Assembly: GCA_041690255.1 (NCBI GenBank) | Contig: JAWLHU010000004.1 | Coordinates: forward strand, 324,045-388,044 | DNA: 64,000 nucleotides | Reading direction: 5' to 3' | DNA from: JAWLHU01 sp041690255 | Lineage (GTDB): Bacteria > Bacillota > Sulfobacillia > Symbiobacteriales > Symbiobacteriaceae | Shown here: positions 18,070-27,495 of the stretch, piece after piece | Layout of the letters: every line of letters begins with the position of its first letter | How positions within the stretch are numbered: the first letter of the stretch is position 1 | Made by a program: the position numbers and the translations under genes | Notes under the pieces: generated by a model | What the model was told of the DNA's origin: nothing | The model's input: only the letters and a program-made list of their open reading frames with translations | Database searches by the model: none

Positions 18070-20083
18070 CTCGCTGCGCCACGGACGCCGCTGCGGCTTC
18101 GGAGGGCCAGAGGTCCCGGGCTACCTGCTCCAGCCCCAGCGCCCGCAGCCGCTCCGGCAGGGGGCGCCCGCTCTCGGGGTCATAGCCGATCGCCTCGTAG
18201 TAGCCCCTCGCCAGGGCGTCGGCGTCGACCGTAATCCCGGCCGTCGGGCCGGCGGGCAGGGGCGGGCGTCCCACCGCCCGATCGGGCAGCCGCCACTGCG
18301 AGGGCCGGATCCCCTCGCGGCAGTTGAAGGCCTGGCGGAGCGCCTGAATCCGCTCGCCGGTCATCAGCAGATCCTCGGTGCTCATCTCCCAACCGGTCGC
18401 ACCCTTGATCATGAGGGCGTAGTCGAAGGAGCCGACCATCCCCTCGAACTCGCAGAGGCCAAGGGCCATCTGGACCTGCTTCTGCCTGACGAGCATCGCC
18501 TGGGCGGGTCCCTTCCCCCTGTAGTCGTAGCGCTTGACCGAGAAGCGCTGATCGACCGGGAACGGGAAGTGGCCGTAGGCGACCTCCAGGACGTGGGCCC
18601 CGCCGGCGGTGTGGCGACCGGGGGTCGGATCGGTCTGGTAGGTGGTGGCGAAGCTGGGTGCCAGCTTCGGGTCGTGGTAGGGCAGCTCCTGCCCGCCCAC
18701 ATGGATCGCAAACGCTTCGGCCCCCCGGCCGATCTTCGCAGCGGCCCGCATGACACCATCGGCCAGGATCGCCCCGATATGCTGCCGGTGGGCGATCAAA
18801 TGGATCAGGTGAAGCATGCCGCGCGCATCGCCCCATCGGAGCGGCACCCCGCCGGTGTGCTCATCGTTGATCAGCCCCTTCTCGTAGGCCTCGAAGGTGA
18901 AGGCGATCACGTTCGCGGTGGAGATCACATCGAGCCCGTAGAGATTGCAGAGGTGGTGTCCATACTGGACCGCCCGGGCATCATCGATCAGCAGGTTGGC
19001 CCCGAACCCGGCGGAGGACTCGTACTCCACCCGGTGCCCCTCCTCGATCTGGAACTCGGGATCGTCCAGCTTCACCTCGCCGCCGCAGTGGAGCGGACAG
19101 GCGGAGCAGGCGTAATGGCCGGTGTTGAACTGGGCGGCGTTCGCCCCGCCGATCTTGACCGCCCGCTCGTAGGGGAAGTCCCGCATGCCGACCCCGGACC
19201 AGTTCTTGATGGGGGAGTCGCCCGATTCGGTAGCCAGCGCCAGGACCGACGGGGTCCCCAGGTTGGCCATGGACCAGACGATGGTGGGATGCGGCGACTT
19301 GACGTGGATGCCGAGCCGGCCGATCCACTTGTAGAAGGCGGCGGGGCCGTAGGCCAGGATCTTGTTGAGGAGCCCGGGCGGTGTCGGCTCCATGGGGTGC
19401 ATCTTCGCCATGACCGACTGCGTCGAGGCCCTGAACGCCTCCAGATCACCTTTCGGCACAGGCAGATGCCCCTTCAGGACAATGGCCTTCAGCCGCTTGG
19501 CGCCCATGACGGCGCCCACACCGGAGCGGGCTGCGACCCGGCCCCGGTCGTTGACGATACCGGCGACCAGCGCCCGGTTCTCGCCCGCCTGGCCGATGCT
19601 CGCCACCTGCCACTTCTCGCCGTGCCGCTTCAGCAGCTCCGCCTCACAGCTCGGTGCATTGGTGCCCCAGAGGTCGGCGGCGCTGTGGAAGGAGACCAAC
19701 CCCTTGGCAATGGAGAGATAGACCGGTTCGGCCGATTCGCCGGTCAGGAAGAGCCCATCGTACCCGCAGCGGCGCAGCTCGGGGCCGAAGAAGCCGCCAC
19801 AGTTGGCGTCGCCCCACCCGCCGGTCAGGGGGGACTTGCAGACCACGGCAAACCGCCCCGAGAAGGGCGACCCGGTGCCGGTCAGGAGGCCGGGCACGAA
19901 ACCGAGAATATTCTCAGGCCCCAGCGGATCGATTCCGGGGCTCAGGTGGTCGTAGAGGATCCGGACACCAAGGCCGTAGCCACCCAGGTACTGCCGATAG
20001 AGCTCCTCGTCCAGGCTCTCCTCCCGGGTCGTCTGCGTCGACAGGTCCACCCAGAGGATCTTTCCCATGTAGCCCTTTGGCAT
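18062..20083 (-). CDS. aor: Aldehyde:ferredoxin oxidoreductase (tungsten enzyme)
   Basis: A 673-residue AOR-family enzyme that oxidises aldehydes to acids with ferredoxin and bis-tungstopterin. The N-terminal domain opens MPKGYMGKILWVDLST; the [4Fe-4S] ligands are in YACSACPLHCGG (CxxCxxxC) with a distal Cys in HHLCNLYG. ATG 20083 has a GGGGGTGGGG site and is better than the in-frame start 33 bp upstream. It is coupled to a MoaD-like gene. The aldehyde substrate cannot be told from sequence. Confidence 0.92.
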   Translation of the reverse strand: MPKGYMGKILWVDLSTQTTREESLDEELYRQYLGGYGLGVRILYDHLSPGIDPLGPENILGFVPGLLTGTGSPFSGRFAVVCKSPLTGGWGDANCGGFFGPELRRCGYDGLFLTGESAEPVYLSIAKGLVSFHSAADLWGTNAPSCEAELLKRHGEKWQVASIGQAGENRALVAGIVNDRGRVAARSGVGAVMGAKRLKAIVLKGHLPVPKGDLEAFRASTQSVMAKMHPMEPTPPGLLNKILAYGPAAFYKWIGRLGIHVKSPHPTIVWSMANLGTPSVLALATESGDSPIKNWSGVGMRDFPYERAVKIGGANAAQFNTGHYACSACPLHCGGEVKLDDPEFQIEEGHRVEYESSAGFGANLLIDDARAVQYGHHLCNLYGLDVISTANVIAFTFEAYEKGLINDEHTGGVPLRWGDARGMLHLIHLIAHRQHIGAILADGVMRAAAKIGRGAEAFAIHVGGQELPYHDPKLAPSFATTYQTDPTPGRHTAGGAHVLEVAYGHFPFPVDQRFSVKRYDYRGKGPAQAMLVRQKQVQMALGLCEFEGMVGSFDYALMIKGATGWEMSTEDLLMTGERIQALRQAFNCREGIRPSQWRLPDRAVGRPPLPAGPTAGITVDADALARGYYEAIGYDPESGRPLPERLRALGLEQVARDLWPSEAAAASVAQRDA

Positions 20084-20248
20084 GACCCCACCCCCCTGTT
20101 TCTCGCACAGCCCCATGGCCCTGATTTTCGGCGGTGCCCTGACGAATCCCTTCGTTCAGAATCGGGACAGGGATCAATCACGGTAGATACAGGAATCTCC
20201 AGGCTTGTGTCGAATCTCTTTCACAGACATATCGAAGGAGGATGACGA

Positions 20249-20839
20249 ATGTCAAAGATCTCCCCTGCGATGTGGCAATCAAACGGGCTGGTGCTGCTGA
20301 ACGGGTACCTGCAGCGCCTCTACGTACAAGACGAGATCCTCCAGATTCTCGGTGACCGGCGTCACCGCCGCTGCTGCGCTGAGCTGTCGGCCCGGTTAGC
20401 GAGCGCAGACGGACAGATGAAGAACCTGAGAGCGGGCACCACGCTCCTGCTCGACCTCCTCGATCTGGCGGGGGCCTGGTGGGAGGAAACACTGCCCCGC
20501 CCTCGCAGCAAGACCCATCTGGCGGAGCGCTTGGCAGCAGTCGGCGGCGCAATCCACGGCGAACGGGCGATCAACGAAGGGCTGATCCACCTGGGGCGCC
20601 AGTACGACCCCGCCCTGGCAGAGGAGTTCCTCGCACAGCGCCCGTACCATGAGCAGCGGGTCGAGATCGTGACCAACGTGGTCGGCCTCCTCGCCGGAGG
20701 CGCTGACCCAGCGGCGTCGGAGCGGCAACTCATGGAAGGCTTGTACGATGACCTCGTCCGCAACCGGCAGGGAATCCAGTCTGACCTGGCAGCGATCCGG
20801 AAGATGCTGCGGGGATACTGCCCTGCGAACCTCCACTGA
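20249..20839 (+). CDS. Uncharacterised 196-residue protein
   Basis: No family recognised. It starts at ATG 20249 behind a strong AAGGAGG site. The product is soluble and helical, with leucine-rich segments (LLDLLDLAGAWWEE, LLAGGADPAASERQLMEGL), two adjacent cysteines (RRCCAEL) and one near the end (GYCPANLH). It is divergent from aor with a 165-bp shared upstream region and is followed by an 11-bp hairpin. Confidence 0.65.
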   Translation: MSKISPAMWQSNGLVLLNGYLQRLYVQDEILQILGDRRHRRCCAELSARLASADGQMKNLRAGTTLLLDLLDLAGAWWEETLPRPRSKTHLAERLAAVGGAIHGERAINEGLIHLGRQYDPALAEEFLAQRPYHEQRVEIVTNVVGLLAGGADPAASERQLMEGLYDDLVRNRQGIQSDLAAIRKMLRGYCPANLH

Positions 20840-20854
20840 TCTACCCTATGCGCA

Positions 20855-20884
20855 GAAGACCGCCCCCGAGCGAGGGCGGTCTTC
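20855..20884. terminator. Hairpin between convergent genes
   Basis: An 11-bp stem, GAAGACCGCCC with GGGCGGTCTTC (20855-20865 with 20874-20884), lies between the hypothetical gene and thrC. There is no strong T-run; it probably serves both strands. Confidence 0.6.
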
Positions 20885-20913
20885 GGTGTTCCAGGTCATG
20901 CGGTCGATATGGA

Positions 20914-22119
20914 TCAGAGCGTCGCATCCAGGGGCAGGACGGGCAGCGCCGGCCTCATGATGTCGGGGTACTTGATTCCCGCGCCGGTGTTGAGCAGCAG
21001 CACCTTCTCGTCGGGCTGGAGCCAGCCGTCGGCGAGGAGGGTCCGGGTAGCGCCGACCAGAGCGGCTCCCTCCGGACAGATAAAGGCCCCCTCCAGCCGG
21101 GAGATCTGCTCGAGGCCCCGGAGGGTGTCGCTGTCCGGCACGGCAATACACGTCCCGCCGGTCGCCCGGACCGCCTCCAGGACAAGGAAATCGCCCAGCG
21201 CCTTCGGGACCCGAATCCCCTGGGCGACGGTAGAGGCCCCCTCCCATTTGACCGAGACGCTCTGCCCCTCCCGGAAGGCCTTGACGATCGGCTGGCAGCC
21301 CTCGGCCTGGACGGCGACCAGGCGGGGCAACTTCACACCCTCCGGGAGCCACCCCATCGCCTGCATCTCCAATAGCGCTTTGTAAATGCCAATAATGCCG
21401 ACGCCTCCGCCGGTCGGGTAGAGGATCACGTCGGGCAGGCTCCAGCCCATCTGTTCTGCGATCTCGTAGCCCATCGTCTTCTTGCCCTCGATCCGGTAGG
21501 GCTCCTTCAGGGTGGCGGCCTCGAACCAGCCGTGCCCCTTGGCCGACCGGGCGATGATCGCCCCCGCGTCGGTGATCTGACCGTCGACCATGTAGGCCCG
21601 GGCACCGACCGCCGTCGCCTCCAGGACACTCATGGCCGGGGCGTCGGTCGGCATGACCAGGGTCACCTCCATGCCGGCCCGAGCGCCATAGGCCCCCCAG
21701 GCCCCGCCGGCGTTGCCGTTGGTCGGCATGGCGACCGAGCGGATCCCCAGTTCGCGAGCCCGGCTGATGCCCGCCGCGGCGCCCCGGGCCTTGAAGGTCC
21801 CGGTCGGGTTGACCCCCTCATCCTTCAGCAGGAGGTGCCGGAGCCCCAGGGCTTCGCCCAGGCGGGGCAGCGGCAGCAGTGGCGTCATGCCCTCGCCCAG
21901 GGTAATGATATGCTCCTCACTGCGGACGGGGAGCAACTCCTTATACCGCCACATATTGGCCGGACGCCCGACCAGGCCGTCAGGGCGGAGACTCGCTGCA
22001 GCCCGCTGCAGGTCGTAACGGACCAGGAGCGGTCCTCCGCACTCACAGAGGTTCTGAATCCGGTCCGCCTCGTAGCTCTTCCCGCAGCGCCCACACTCCA
22101 GATGCGTCATAAAAGACAT
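20914..22119 (-). CDS. thrC: Threonine synthase
   Basis: A 401-residue fold-type II PLP enzyme converting O-phosphohomoserine to threonine. The N-terminus has a zinc ribbon (CGRCGKSYEADRIQNLCECG), the PLP lysine lies in NPTGTFKARGA, and the phosphate loop TGGGVGIIGIYK is characteristic. It starts at ATG 22119 with AAGGGGAG. No other threonine gene is adjacent, so a related beta-replacing role is not excluded. Confidence 0.88.
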   Translation of the reverse strand: MSFMTHLECGRCGKSYEADRIQNLCECGGPLLVRYDLQRAAASLRPDGLVGRPANMWRYKELLPVRSEEHIITLGEGMTPLLPLPRLGEALGLRHLLLKDEGVNPTGTFKARGAAAGISRARELGIRSVAMPTNGNAGGAWGAYGARAGMEVTLVMPTDAPAMSVLEATAVGARAYMVDGQITDAGAIIARSAKGHGWFEAATLKEPYRIEGKKTMGYEIAEQMGWSLPDVILYPTGGGVGIIGIYKALLEMQAMGWLPEGVKLPRLVAVQAEGCQPIVKAFREGQSVSVKWEGASTVAQGIRVPKALGDFLVLEAVRATGGTCIAVPDSDTLRGLEQISRLEGAFICPEGAALVGATRTLLADGWLQPDEKVLLLNTGAGIKYPDIMRPALPVLPLDATL

Positions 22120-22152
22120 GGCAGACTCCCCTTTTCTCGTTGCTCAACCCGA

Positions 22153-22181
22153 TTGCGCAACAGTGCCCCCCGGGGTATCAT
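22153..22181 (+). promoter_or_regulatory. Candidate sigma-A promoter of the rhodanese gene
   Basis: TTGCGC (22153-22158) and TATCAT (22176-22181) have a 17-nt spacer, about 55 bp before the TTG start. Confidence 0.55.
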
Positions 22182-22239
22182 AGACGTCAAATGGTATAGA
22201 ACTCATCTGGCTTCGGCCAAGTTGAAAGGAGCGTTCCCC

Positions 22240-22677
22240 TTGAGCTTTGATTCAAAGCGTCTGATGGCCGCCCTCCTGGTCCTGGGTGCCCTCGTCTCCG
22301 GCTGCTCCTCACCCAAGCAGGAGCCCGCTGCCGCCTCCGCTGCGCAGTCCAAGGCCCCGGCTGAGGCGATCACCAACATCACCGCTGCTGACCTGCTGAA
22401 GCGGGTGGAGGCCGGTGAGAAGCCCCTTATCATCGATGTGCGGGAGCAGTCCGAGTGGGATGCCGGCCACATTGAGGGCGCCAGCCTGATGCCGCTTGGC
22501 GTGGTCGACAAGAAGATCACCTCGGTGGCCAAGGACCAGGAGGTGGTCCTGATCTGCCGCAGCGGCAACCGTTCCTCCCAGGCCGCCCAGATCCTCGCCA
22601 AGATGGGCTACACCAACATTAAGAACGTGGTAGGCGGCATGAACGAGTGGTCCAAGGTCGGCCCGGTCGTCAAGTAG
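22240..22677 (+). CDS. Rhodanese-domain lipoprotein
   Basis: A 145-residue lipoprotein. A short basic N-terminus and hydrophobic run lead to the lipobox LVSGC at about residue 20. A single rhodanese domain then follows, with the DVREQSEWDAGHIEGA substrate-entry motif and the active-site cysteine in LICRSGNRSSQAA. It probably handles sulfane sulfur or thiosulfate outside the membrane. The start is TTG 22240, fixed by the AAAGGAG site at 22225-22231. A good terminator follows. Confidence 0.9.
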   Translation: MSFDSKRLMAALLVLGALVSGCSSPKQEPAAASAAQSKAPAEAITNITAADLLKRVEAGEKPLIIDVREQSEWDAGHIEGASLMPLGVVDKKITSVAKDQEVVLICRSGNRSSQAAQILAKMGYTNIKNVVGGMNEWSKVGPVVK

Positions 22678-22692
22678 ATCGCTGTCTCGTAC

Positions 22693-22723
22693 AACCCCCG
22701 GGTGGACAGGCCCGGGGGTTTAC
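22693..22723 (+). terminator. Rho-independent terminator after the rhodanese gene
   Basis: A 10-bp AACCCCCGGG/CCCGGGGGTT stem (22693-22702 with 22711-22720) is followed by T and TACG. It probably also serves the convergent AEC gene. Confidence 0.75.
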
Positions 22724-22734
22724 GCTTGAACCAG

Positions 22735-23640
22735 CTACTGCAGGAACCAGACCCAGAAGGTGACCGTGGCCAGACTGGCCAGGGTGGTGACCAGGGTGGC
22801 GCCCGAGACCTGGTCGGGCTCGGCATCGAACTGGACAGCCAGCAAGGTTGTGTTTACTGCGGCCGGCATGGCCGACTCCAGGACGAGCACCTTGGCGGTG
22901 AGCGGGTCAGGCCTCATGAGCCAGACCACCCCCAGTGCGATCACCGGCGAGATGACCAGCCGGAGGAGCGTCGTCACACCAACCTTGACCACGGAGCCGC
23001 GCAGTTGGATACTGGCCACCTGCATGCCCAGGAGCAGGATCACCAGTATGACCGCGCCGTTCGCCAGGAGCCCGATCGGCTTGATCACGAAGCCGGGCAG
23101 CGTGATGCCCAGGAGGCGAACCGCCAGAGCGAACGCTGCCGCCCAGATGAGCGGCAGCCTGAAGACCGAGACGATTGAGGTCCGCCAGTCCATGCGGCCG
23201 CGGGCCGCAATGAAGACCGCAACGGAGTAGACCAGTATGGACTGTGTCACCACAAAGATGGCCGCCCGGTCGAATCCCGCCTGCCCGAAGGCCAACAGGA
23301 TCACCGGAAGGCCATAGTTGGCCGAGTTCATGAAGGCGGTGGAGAGGACCGCCGCGTTGCTCGAGGCGGGGCTCCAGCCCAGGAGTCGGCCAAGTCCCAT
23401 GGTCAGCAAGATCATGATCAGCACCATGAGGAGCGAGAAGCCCACGATCTTGCCAACCTCGTTCGCCATGAGCTGGCTCGTCAGGATCGAGTTCATGATC
23501 AGGCCGGGGGTCATAATGTAGACAGCCAGTTTCGCCGGGTCTTTCGGATCTACCTTCAACACCGTGCGCGCCAGGTAACCCAGTCCGGCCAGCAGGAAGA
23601 CCGGTAGAACGGTCCCCAGCAGAGCCTCGAGCAACTTCAC
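22735..23640 (-). CDS. AEC (auxin efflux carrier) family transporter
   Basis: A 301-residue protein with about ten transmembrane helices in two similar halves. Family motifs include the N-terminal LPVFLLAGLGYLARTV, the AFMNSANYGLPVILLAFG segment after helix 4, and MPAAVNTTLLAVQF near the C-terminus. Bacterial AEC proteins move organic acids such as malate or malonate; the substrate here is unknown. It starts at ATG 23640 and stands alone. Confidence 0.9.
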   Translation of the reverse strand: MKLLEALLGTVLPVFLLAGLGYLARTVLKVDPKDPAKLAVYIMTPGLIMNSILTSQLMANEVGKIVGFSLLMVLIMILLTMGLGRLLGWSPASSNAAVLSTAFMNSANYGLPVILLAFGQAGFDRAAIFVVTQSILVYSVAVFIAARGRMDWRTSIVSVFRLPLIWAAAFALAVRLLGITLPGFVIKPIGLLANGAVILVILLLGMQVASIQLRGSVVKVGVTTLLRLVISPVIALGVVWLMRPDPLTAKVLVLESAMPAAVNTTLLAVQFDAEPDQVSGATLVTTLASLATVTFWVWFLQ

Positions 23641-23740
23641 TACATCTCACTCCAACGTATTATGATCCAAACCCTAATTCTTCGCTAGGCGAAGCAAATC
23701 CTGTTGGGGTGGCGCGCCCGGCAAAAAAGGGCACGAAACG

Positions 23741-23764
23741 GCCCCTCCCGATCTGGCGAGGGGC
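23741..23764 (-). terminator. Terminator of the Tad operon
   Basis: A GCCCCTC/GAGGGGC stem (23741-23747 with 23758-23764) lies just past the DUF192 stop. A TTTTTT run appears about 13 nt further on the minus strand, so the signal is imperfect. Confidence 0.5.
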
Positions 23765-23771
23765 TTGGCCG

Positions 23772-24110
23772 CTATCCTTCCAGGGCGAGCCGGTCGCCGG
23801 GCCCCGTGGCTTGGGCGGCGCCGGCAGGCAGTTCCAGCACGGCGGCTGCCTGGCGGATCGCCGGGCTGAAGCGCCATGGCTGCATGGCCGGTATCACGTG
23901 GAGGACCGTCTGATCCCGAGCCACGAAGAGCACGTCGATGGCGAAGCGCATGAAGTGGGTATGGACCGACTGGCAGGGCTCAATCCAGAGCCCCTCCCCC
24001 TCAGCCAGACCCGAGCGGAACATGAGCCCCAGGAGTCGGAGGCCGAAGGTGTCAGCCCTCCGGATCGAATGGCCCAGGACCAGGTTCCGGCTCAGGTTTC
24101 GGACCTGCAT
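23772..24110 (-). CDS. DUF192 family protein
   Basis: A 112-residue DUF192 protein with motifs GLMFRSGLAEGEGLWIEPCQ and SVHTHFMRFAIDVLFV. It closes the Tad operon, 5 nt after the tadC stop, and starts at ATG 24110 behind GAGGTG. The family has a small beta fold of unknown activity and is often the last gene of tad clusters in Firmicutes. Confidence 0.85.
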   Translation of the reverse strand: MQVRNLSRNLVLGHSIRRADTFGLRLLGLMFRSGLAEGEGLWIEPCQSVHTHFMRFAIDVLFVARDQTVLHVIPAMQPWRFSPAIRQAAAVLELPAGAAQATGPGDRLALEG

Positions 24111-24115
24111 GGCGC

Positions 24116-25045
24116 TCACCTCGAGAAGGATTCGATCACCTGGAGTACGATCGGTCCGATCACGACAATGAAGATCGTCGGGAAGATGAAGAAGACGAGC
24201 GGGAAGAGCATCTTGACCGGCAGTTGCATCGCCTTCTCCTGAATCCGCTGCTTCCGCTTCACCCGCAAGGCCTCGGACTGGGTCTTGAGCACCCGGGCGA
24301 TGGAGACGCCCAACTGCTCCGCCTGGATCACGGCGGCTGTGAATGTCCGCATATCCGGTACCCCGGTCCGGTCGGCCAGCCCGCGCAGCGCGTCTGCACG
24401 GGGGGTGCCCAACCGGATCGCCTTGAGCAGTTCACGAAACTCGCCGGCGATCGGCTCGGCGAACTTCTCGCCCACCTTCTGGATCGCGCCGTCCAGGCCA
24501 AGGCCAGCCTCGACCGAGACGGAGAGCAGATCGAGCACATCGGGCAATGCACGGTCGATCTGTGCCCGGCGGGAGGTGATCATGCGGGAAAGCATGAAGT
24601 CGGGAATCCGCCACCCCAGGAGGACGCTGATCCCGATCATCCCTACGGCGAGAAGCGGTCGCTCTTTCACCACAGAGAGAGAGAAGAGAAACCCAAAAAG
24701 GCCGACGAGAGTGGCCACAGTCACCTGAATCCCAAGAAAGCGGGAGGGCGTTGTCGGATTGCCAGCCTGAACCAGCTTCATGTGGAGCGCTTCCTGCACC
24801 CGATGAGGAGCCAGGCGCCCAATGAACCGGGTGATGCTCTCCAGGAGCGGCTGAATAACCCGCTGGCTGAAGGGCAGTGCCATCTCCTCATCGACCGGTC
24901 GCCTGGGACCCGTCCGGGTCTGAGACTGACGTCGAATCGCCGCAGCGCGGGCCTTGACCACCGCCGAATCACCGACAGGAGCAAGCAGCAGCAATACGCT
25001 GACCGCCGTCACAGCAAAGGTGAGAGCCAGGATCAAGGACGACAT
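24116..25045 (-). CDS. tadC: Tad pilus inner-membrane protein TadC
   Basis: A 309-residue type II secretion F-domain protein. It has an N-terminal helix, the cytoplasmic F domain (LPDVLDLLSVSVEAGLGLDG, then a conserved glutamate and KAIRLG) and C-terminal membrane helices (LFPLVFFIFPTIFIVVIGP). With TadB it forms the platform that couples the TadA motor to the growing Flp fibre. It is 3 nt downstream of tadB. Confidence 0.9.
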   Translation of the reverse strand: MSSLILALTFAVTAVSVLLLLAPVGDSAVVKARAAAIRRQSQTRTGPRRPVDEEMALPFSQRVIQPLLESITRFIGRLAPHRVQEALHMKLVQAGNPTTPSRFLGIQVTVATLVGLFGFLFSLSVVKERPLLAVGMIGISVLLGWRIPDFMLSRMITSRRAQIDRALPDVLDLLSVSVEAGLGLDGAIQKVGEKFAEPIAGEFRELLKAIRLGTPRADALRGLADRTGVPDMRTFTAAVIQAEQLGVSIARVLKTQSEALRVKRKQRIQEKAMQLPVKMLFPLVFFIFPTIFIVVIGPIVLQVIESFSR

Positions 25046-25048
25046 CGA

Positions 25049-26047
25049 CTACACCTCCAGGTTCACCATCCGGCGGATGAGGAAGATTCCGAGGCCCTGC
25101 ATGATCGCACCTAACCCCAGCAACGCCATGCCCAGCGGGTTGGTAAAAAGCGGTTCCATTAACCCTGGCATGACCAGGTTCATAAGCACGCCGAGCGCCA
25201 CGGGAAGGAAGGCTACGACCCACCCGGAAAGGCGCCCCTGCGCCGTCAAAGTGCGAACCTCGCCTTGCATCCGAATCCGGTCCTTGATCGTTCCACCAAT
25301 CTTGTCGAGGACCTCCGAGAGGTTACCGCCCACCTGTCTCTGGATCAATACGGCTGTTACCACCAGATCCAAGTCAGAGCTCTGTACCCGTTGGACCATA
25401 TGTTGAAGCGCCTCTTCCATTGGGATGTTGACCCGGGCCTCCTTCAGCGCCAGCTCAAACTCCTTGCTGATCGGGGTCGGCATCTCCTTGCTCACAACGT
25501 CCATCGCCTGCAGGAAGGAGTATCCAGACCGTTGGGCATTAGCCATCATGGTCAGTGCATCGGGCAGTTGGGTGTTGAAGAGCCTCTGTCGTCTCATAAT
25601 AGCCTGTTTGAGGAGAACCTTCGGAGCAATCCAGCCAACGATGGCGAAGACAAACCAGATCTCCGGGATCAGTATGATCGAAGCGAGCAGTCCCCCCACA
25701 GCCATGACGACCTGGGCGACCATAAACTCCGCCGGCTTCCATTTCCAGTCCGCCTGCTGCAGTTGCAGCTCCAACCGATTGGATGTGGTGCTGCCCGAGG
25801 TGGCCTTCTCCACGACCCCTACCAGCGCCTGCTGAACCGCCTTACGTACATTGAGGTGAGGGCGCTTCTCCTCCTCCGGCGGAAGGGGTGTTCCTGGAAG
25901 ATCGCGGGTAGCAAATCCCTCCATTGACTTCCGCTGCGTGACGAGCCGCTGAAGCCGGTCCGACGCCGTCTCCTTCTTGCCGCCTCCCAGGGATGCCATG
26001 ATCAGATAGACCAGCAGGGTAGTCAGGATGAACAGAATGGTCGTCAT
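25049..26047 (-). CDS. tadB: Tad pilus inner-membrane protein TadB
   Basis: A 332-residue F-domain platform protein related to TadC. The F domain carries LPDALTMMANAQRSGYSFLQA and RQVGGNLSEVLDKI; hydrophobic segments flank it. It is 4 nt from tadA in a tightly packed operon. Confidence 0.92.
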   Translation of the reverse strand: MTTILFILTTLLVYLIMASLGGGKKETASDRLQRLVTQRKSMEGFATRDLPGTPLPPEEEKRPHLNVRKAVQQALVGVVEKATSGSTTSNRLELQLQQADWKWKPAEFMVAQVVMAVGGLLASIILIPEIWFVFAIVGWIAPKVLLKQAIMRRQRLFNTQLPDALTMMANAQRSGYSFLQAMDVVSKEMPTPISKEFELALKEARVNIPMEEALQHMVQRVQSSDLDLVVTAVLIQRQVGGNLSEVLDKIGGTIKDRIRMQGEVRTLTAQGRLSGWVVAFLPVALGVLMNLVMPGLMEPLFTNPLGMALLGLGAIMQGLGIFLIRRMVNLEV

Positions 26048-26051
26048 AGGC

Positions 26052-27449
26052 TTACACCTCGAAGAGTTCGTCGGGCAGGTGGATCCCGTGCTCGACCAGC
26101 CGGTCGTAGAACTTCGGGCGGATACCGGTCGATGCGAACGTGCCGTTCACCTTGCCCTCTTCGTTTACACCCGTCTGATGGTACAGGAACAGGTCTTGCA
26201 GCACGACTACATCCCCCTCCATCCCCTGTACCTCTGTGACATGGGTGATCTTACGGGTGCCATCCTTCAGGCGGGAGACCTGCACGATCAGGTCAACGGC
26301 CGATGCGATCTGTTCACGGATCGCCCGGATCGGCAGGTCCATGCCCGCCATAAGCACCATGGTCTCAAGACGGGAGATCATGTCACGCGGGGAGTTGGCG
26401 TGGCCGGTCGTCAGGGATCCGTCGTGACCGGTGTTCATGGCCTGGAGCATGTCCAGGGCCTCGCCGCCGCGACACTCACCGACAACGACCCGGTCAGGGC
26501 GCATACGGAGGGCGTTCTTCACCAGGTGCCTGATCGAAATCTCGCCCTTTCCCTCAATGTTGGGCGGTCGGGTCTCCAGGGAGACGACGTGGTCCTGGCG
26601 GAGCTGAAGCTCGGCCGCGTCCTCAATCGTCACGATCCGCTCATCATCGGGGATAAAGGAAGAGAGAATGTTCAAGGTTGTAGTCTTACCGGAGCCGGTA
26701 CCACCCGAGACCACGACGTTCATACGGGCCTTGACACAGGCCTCGAGGAACATGGCCATCGGCTTGGTAAGTGTGTTCCACTGGACCAGGTTCTCGATCG
26801 TAATCGGCTTCTTGGCGAACTTACGGATCGTAATCGAGGGCCCTTTCAGGGCGAGGGGCGGAATAATGGCGTTGACGCGGCTGCCGTCAGGCAGTCGGGC
26901 ATCCACCATCGGGCTGGACTCATCGATCCGGCGGCCGAGCGGCGCCACGATCTTCTCGATCACCTGGAGCACGTGCTGATCTGAGATGAACTGGACATCG
27001 GCCAGTTGGAGCTTACCGCTCCGCTCGACATAGATCTGGGTCGGCGAGTTTACCATCACCTCGGAGACGGTGGGGTCGTCGAGTAGGGTCTGGATTGGGC
27101 CGTAGCCGATGATCTCGGCGTAGAGTTCCGCCAGGACCGTATCCCGCTCCAGGGGCGGGATCTCAGGTTCCCGCTCGATCGCCTCCGCGATCTTCTCGCG
27201 GACCTCCCAGCGCTGCTGGTCTGTCATCTCCTTGCCACTGGCCAGCAGGTTGGTATCCAGCTCCTGAATCAGCACCTGCTGGATCTTGTTCTTCAGCGCC
27301 CTGCGAGCCTTTGCCTCGGGGCTCTCCTGCGGCGCCGAAGGCCGGGTCGCCGGCTTGGCGCTGGGCGCCAGGACGGAAGACGCCACAGGAGCCGGGGTTG
27401 GCTGGGGCCGGTGCCCCTCCTTCTGCTTGATCCGGTCGTACAGCGACAA
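26052..27449 (-). CDS. tadA: Tad/CpaF secretion ATPase
   Basis: A 465-residue hexameric motor ATPase that drives Flp pilus assembly. Walker A is VSGGTGSGKTTTLNIL, with the Asp box (IVTIEDAAELQL), Walker B (RMRPDRVVVGECRGGEA) and His box (TTGHANSPRDMI) in the usual order. A proline-rich N-terminus of about 50 residues precedes the conserved part. It is the energy-providing gene of the cluster. Confidence 0.95.
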   Translation of the reverse strand: MSLYDRIKQKEGHRPQPTPAPVASSVLAPSAKPATRPSAPQESPEAKARRALKNKIQQVLIQELDTNLLASGKEMTDQQRWEVREKIAEAIEREPEIPPLERDTVLAELYAEIIGYGPIQTLLDDPTVSEVMVNSPTQIYVERSGKLQLADVQFISDQHVLQVIEKIVAPLGRRIDESSPMVDARLPDGSRVNAIIPPLALKGPSITIRKFAKKPITIENLVQWNTLTKPMAMFLEACVKARMNVVVSGGTGSGKTTTLNILSSFIPDDERIVTIEDAAELQLRQDHVVSLETRPPNIEGKGEISIRHLVKNALRMRPDRVVVGECRGGEALDMLQAMNTGHDGSLTTGHANSPRDMISRLETMVLMAGMDLPIRAIREQIASAVDLIVQVSRLKDGTRKITHVTEVQGMEGDVVVLQDLFLYHQTGVNEEGKVNGTFASTGIRPKFYDRLVEHGIHLPDELFEV

Positions 27450-27495
27450 CGCAGGTCACCTCCTTTCCGATCGCAGGCCGAGTGCTGACGGGCGA

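Noticed and set aside
17747..20245. A plus-strand open frame of 832 codons
   Set aside because: Antisense shadow of the aldehyde:ferredoxin oxidoreductase gene and its MoaD-like partner, with no family features.
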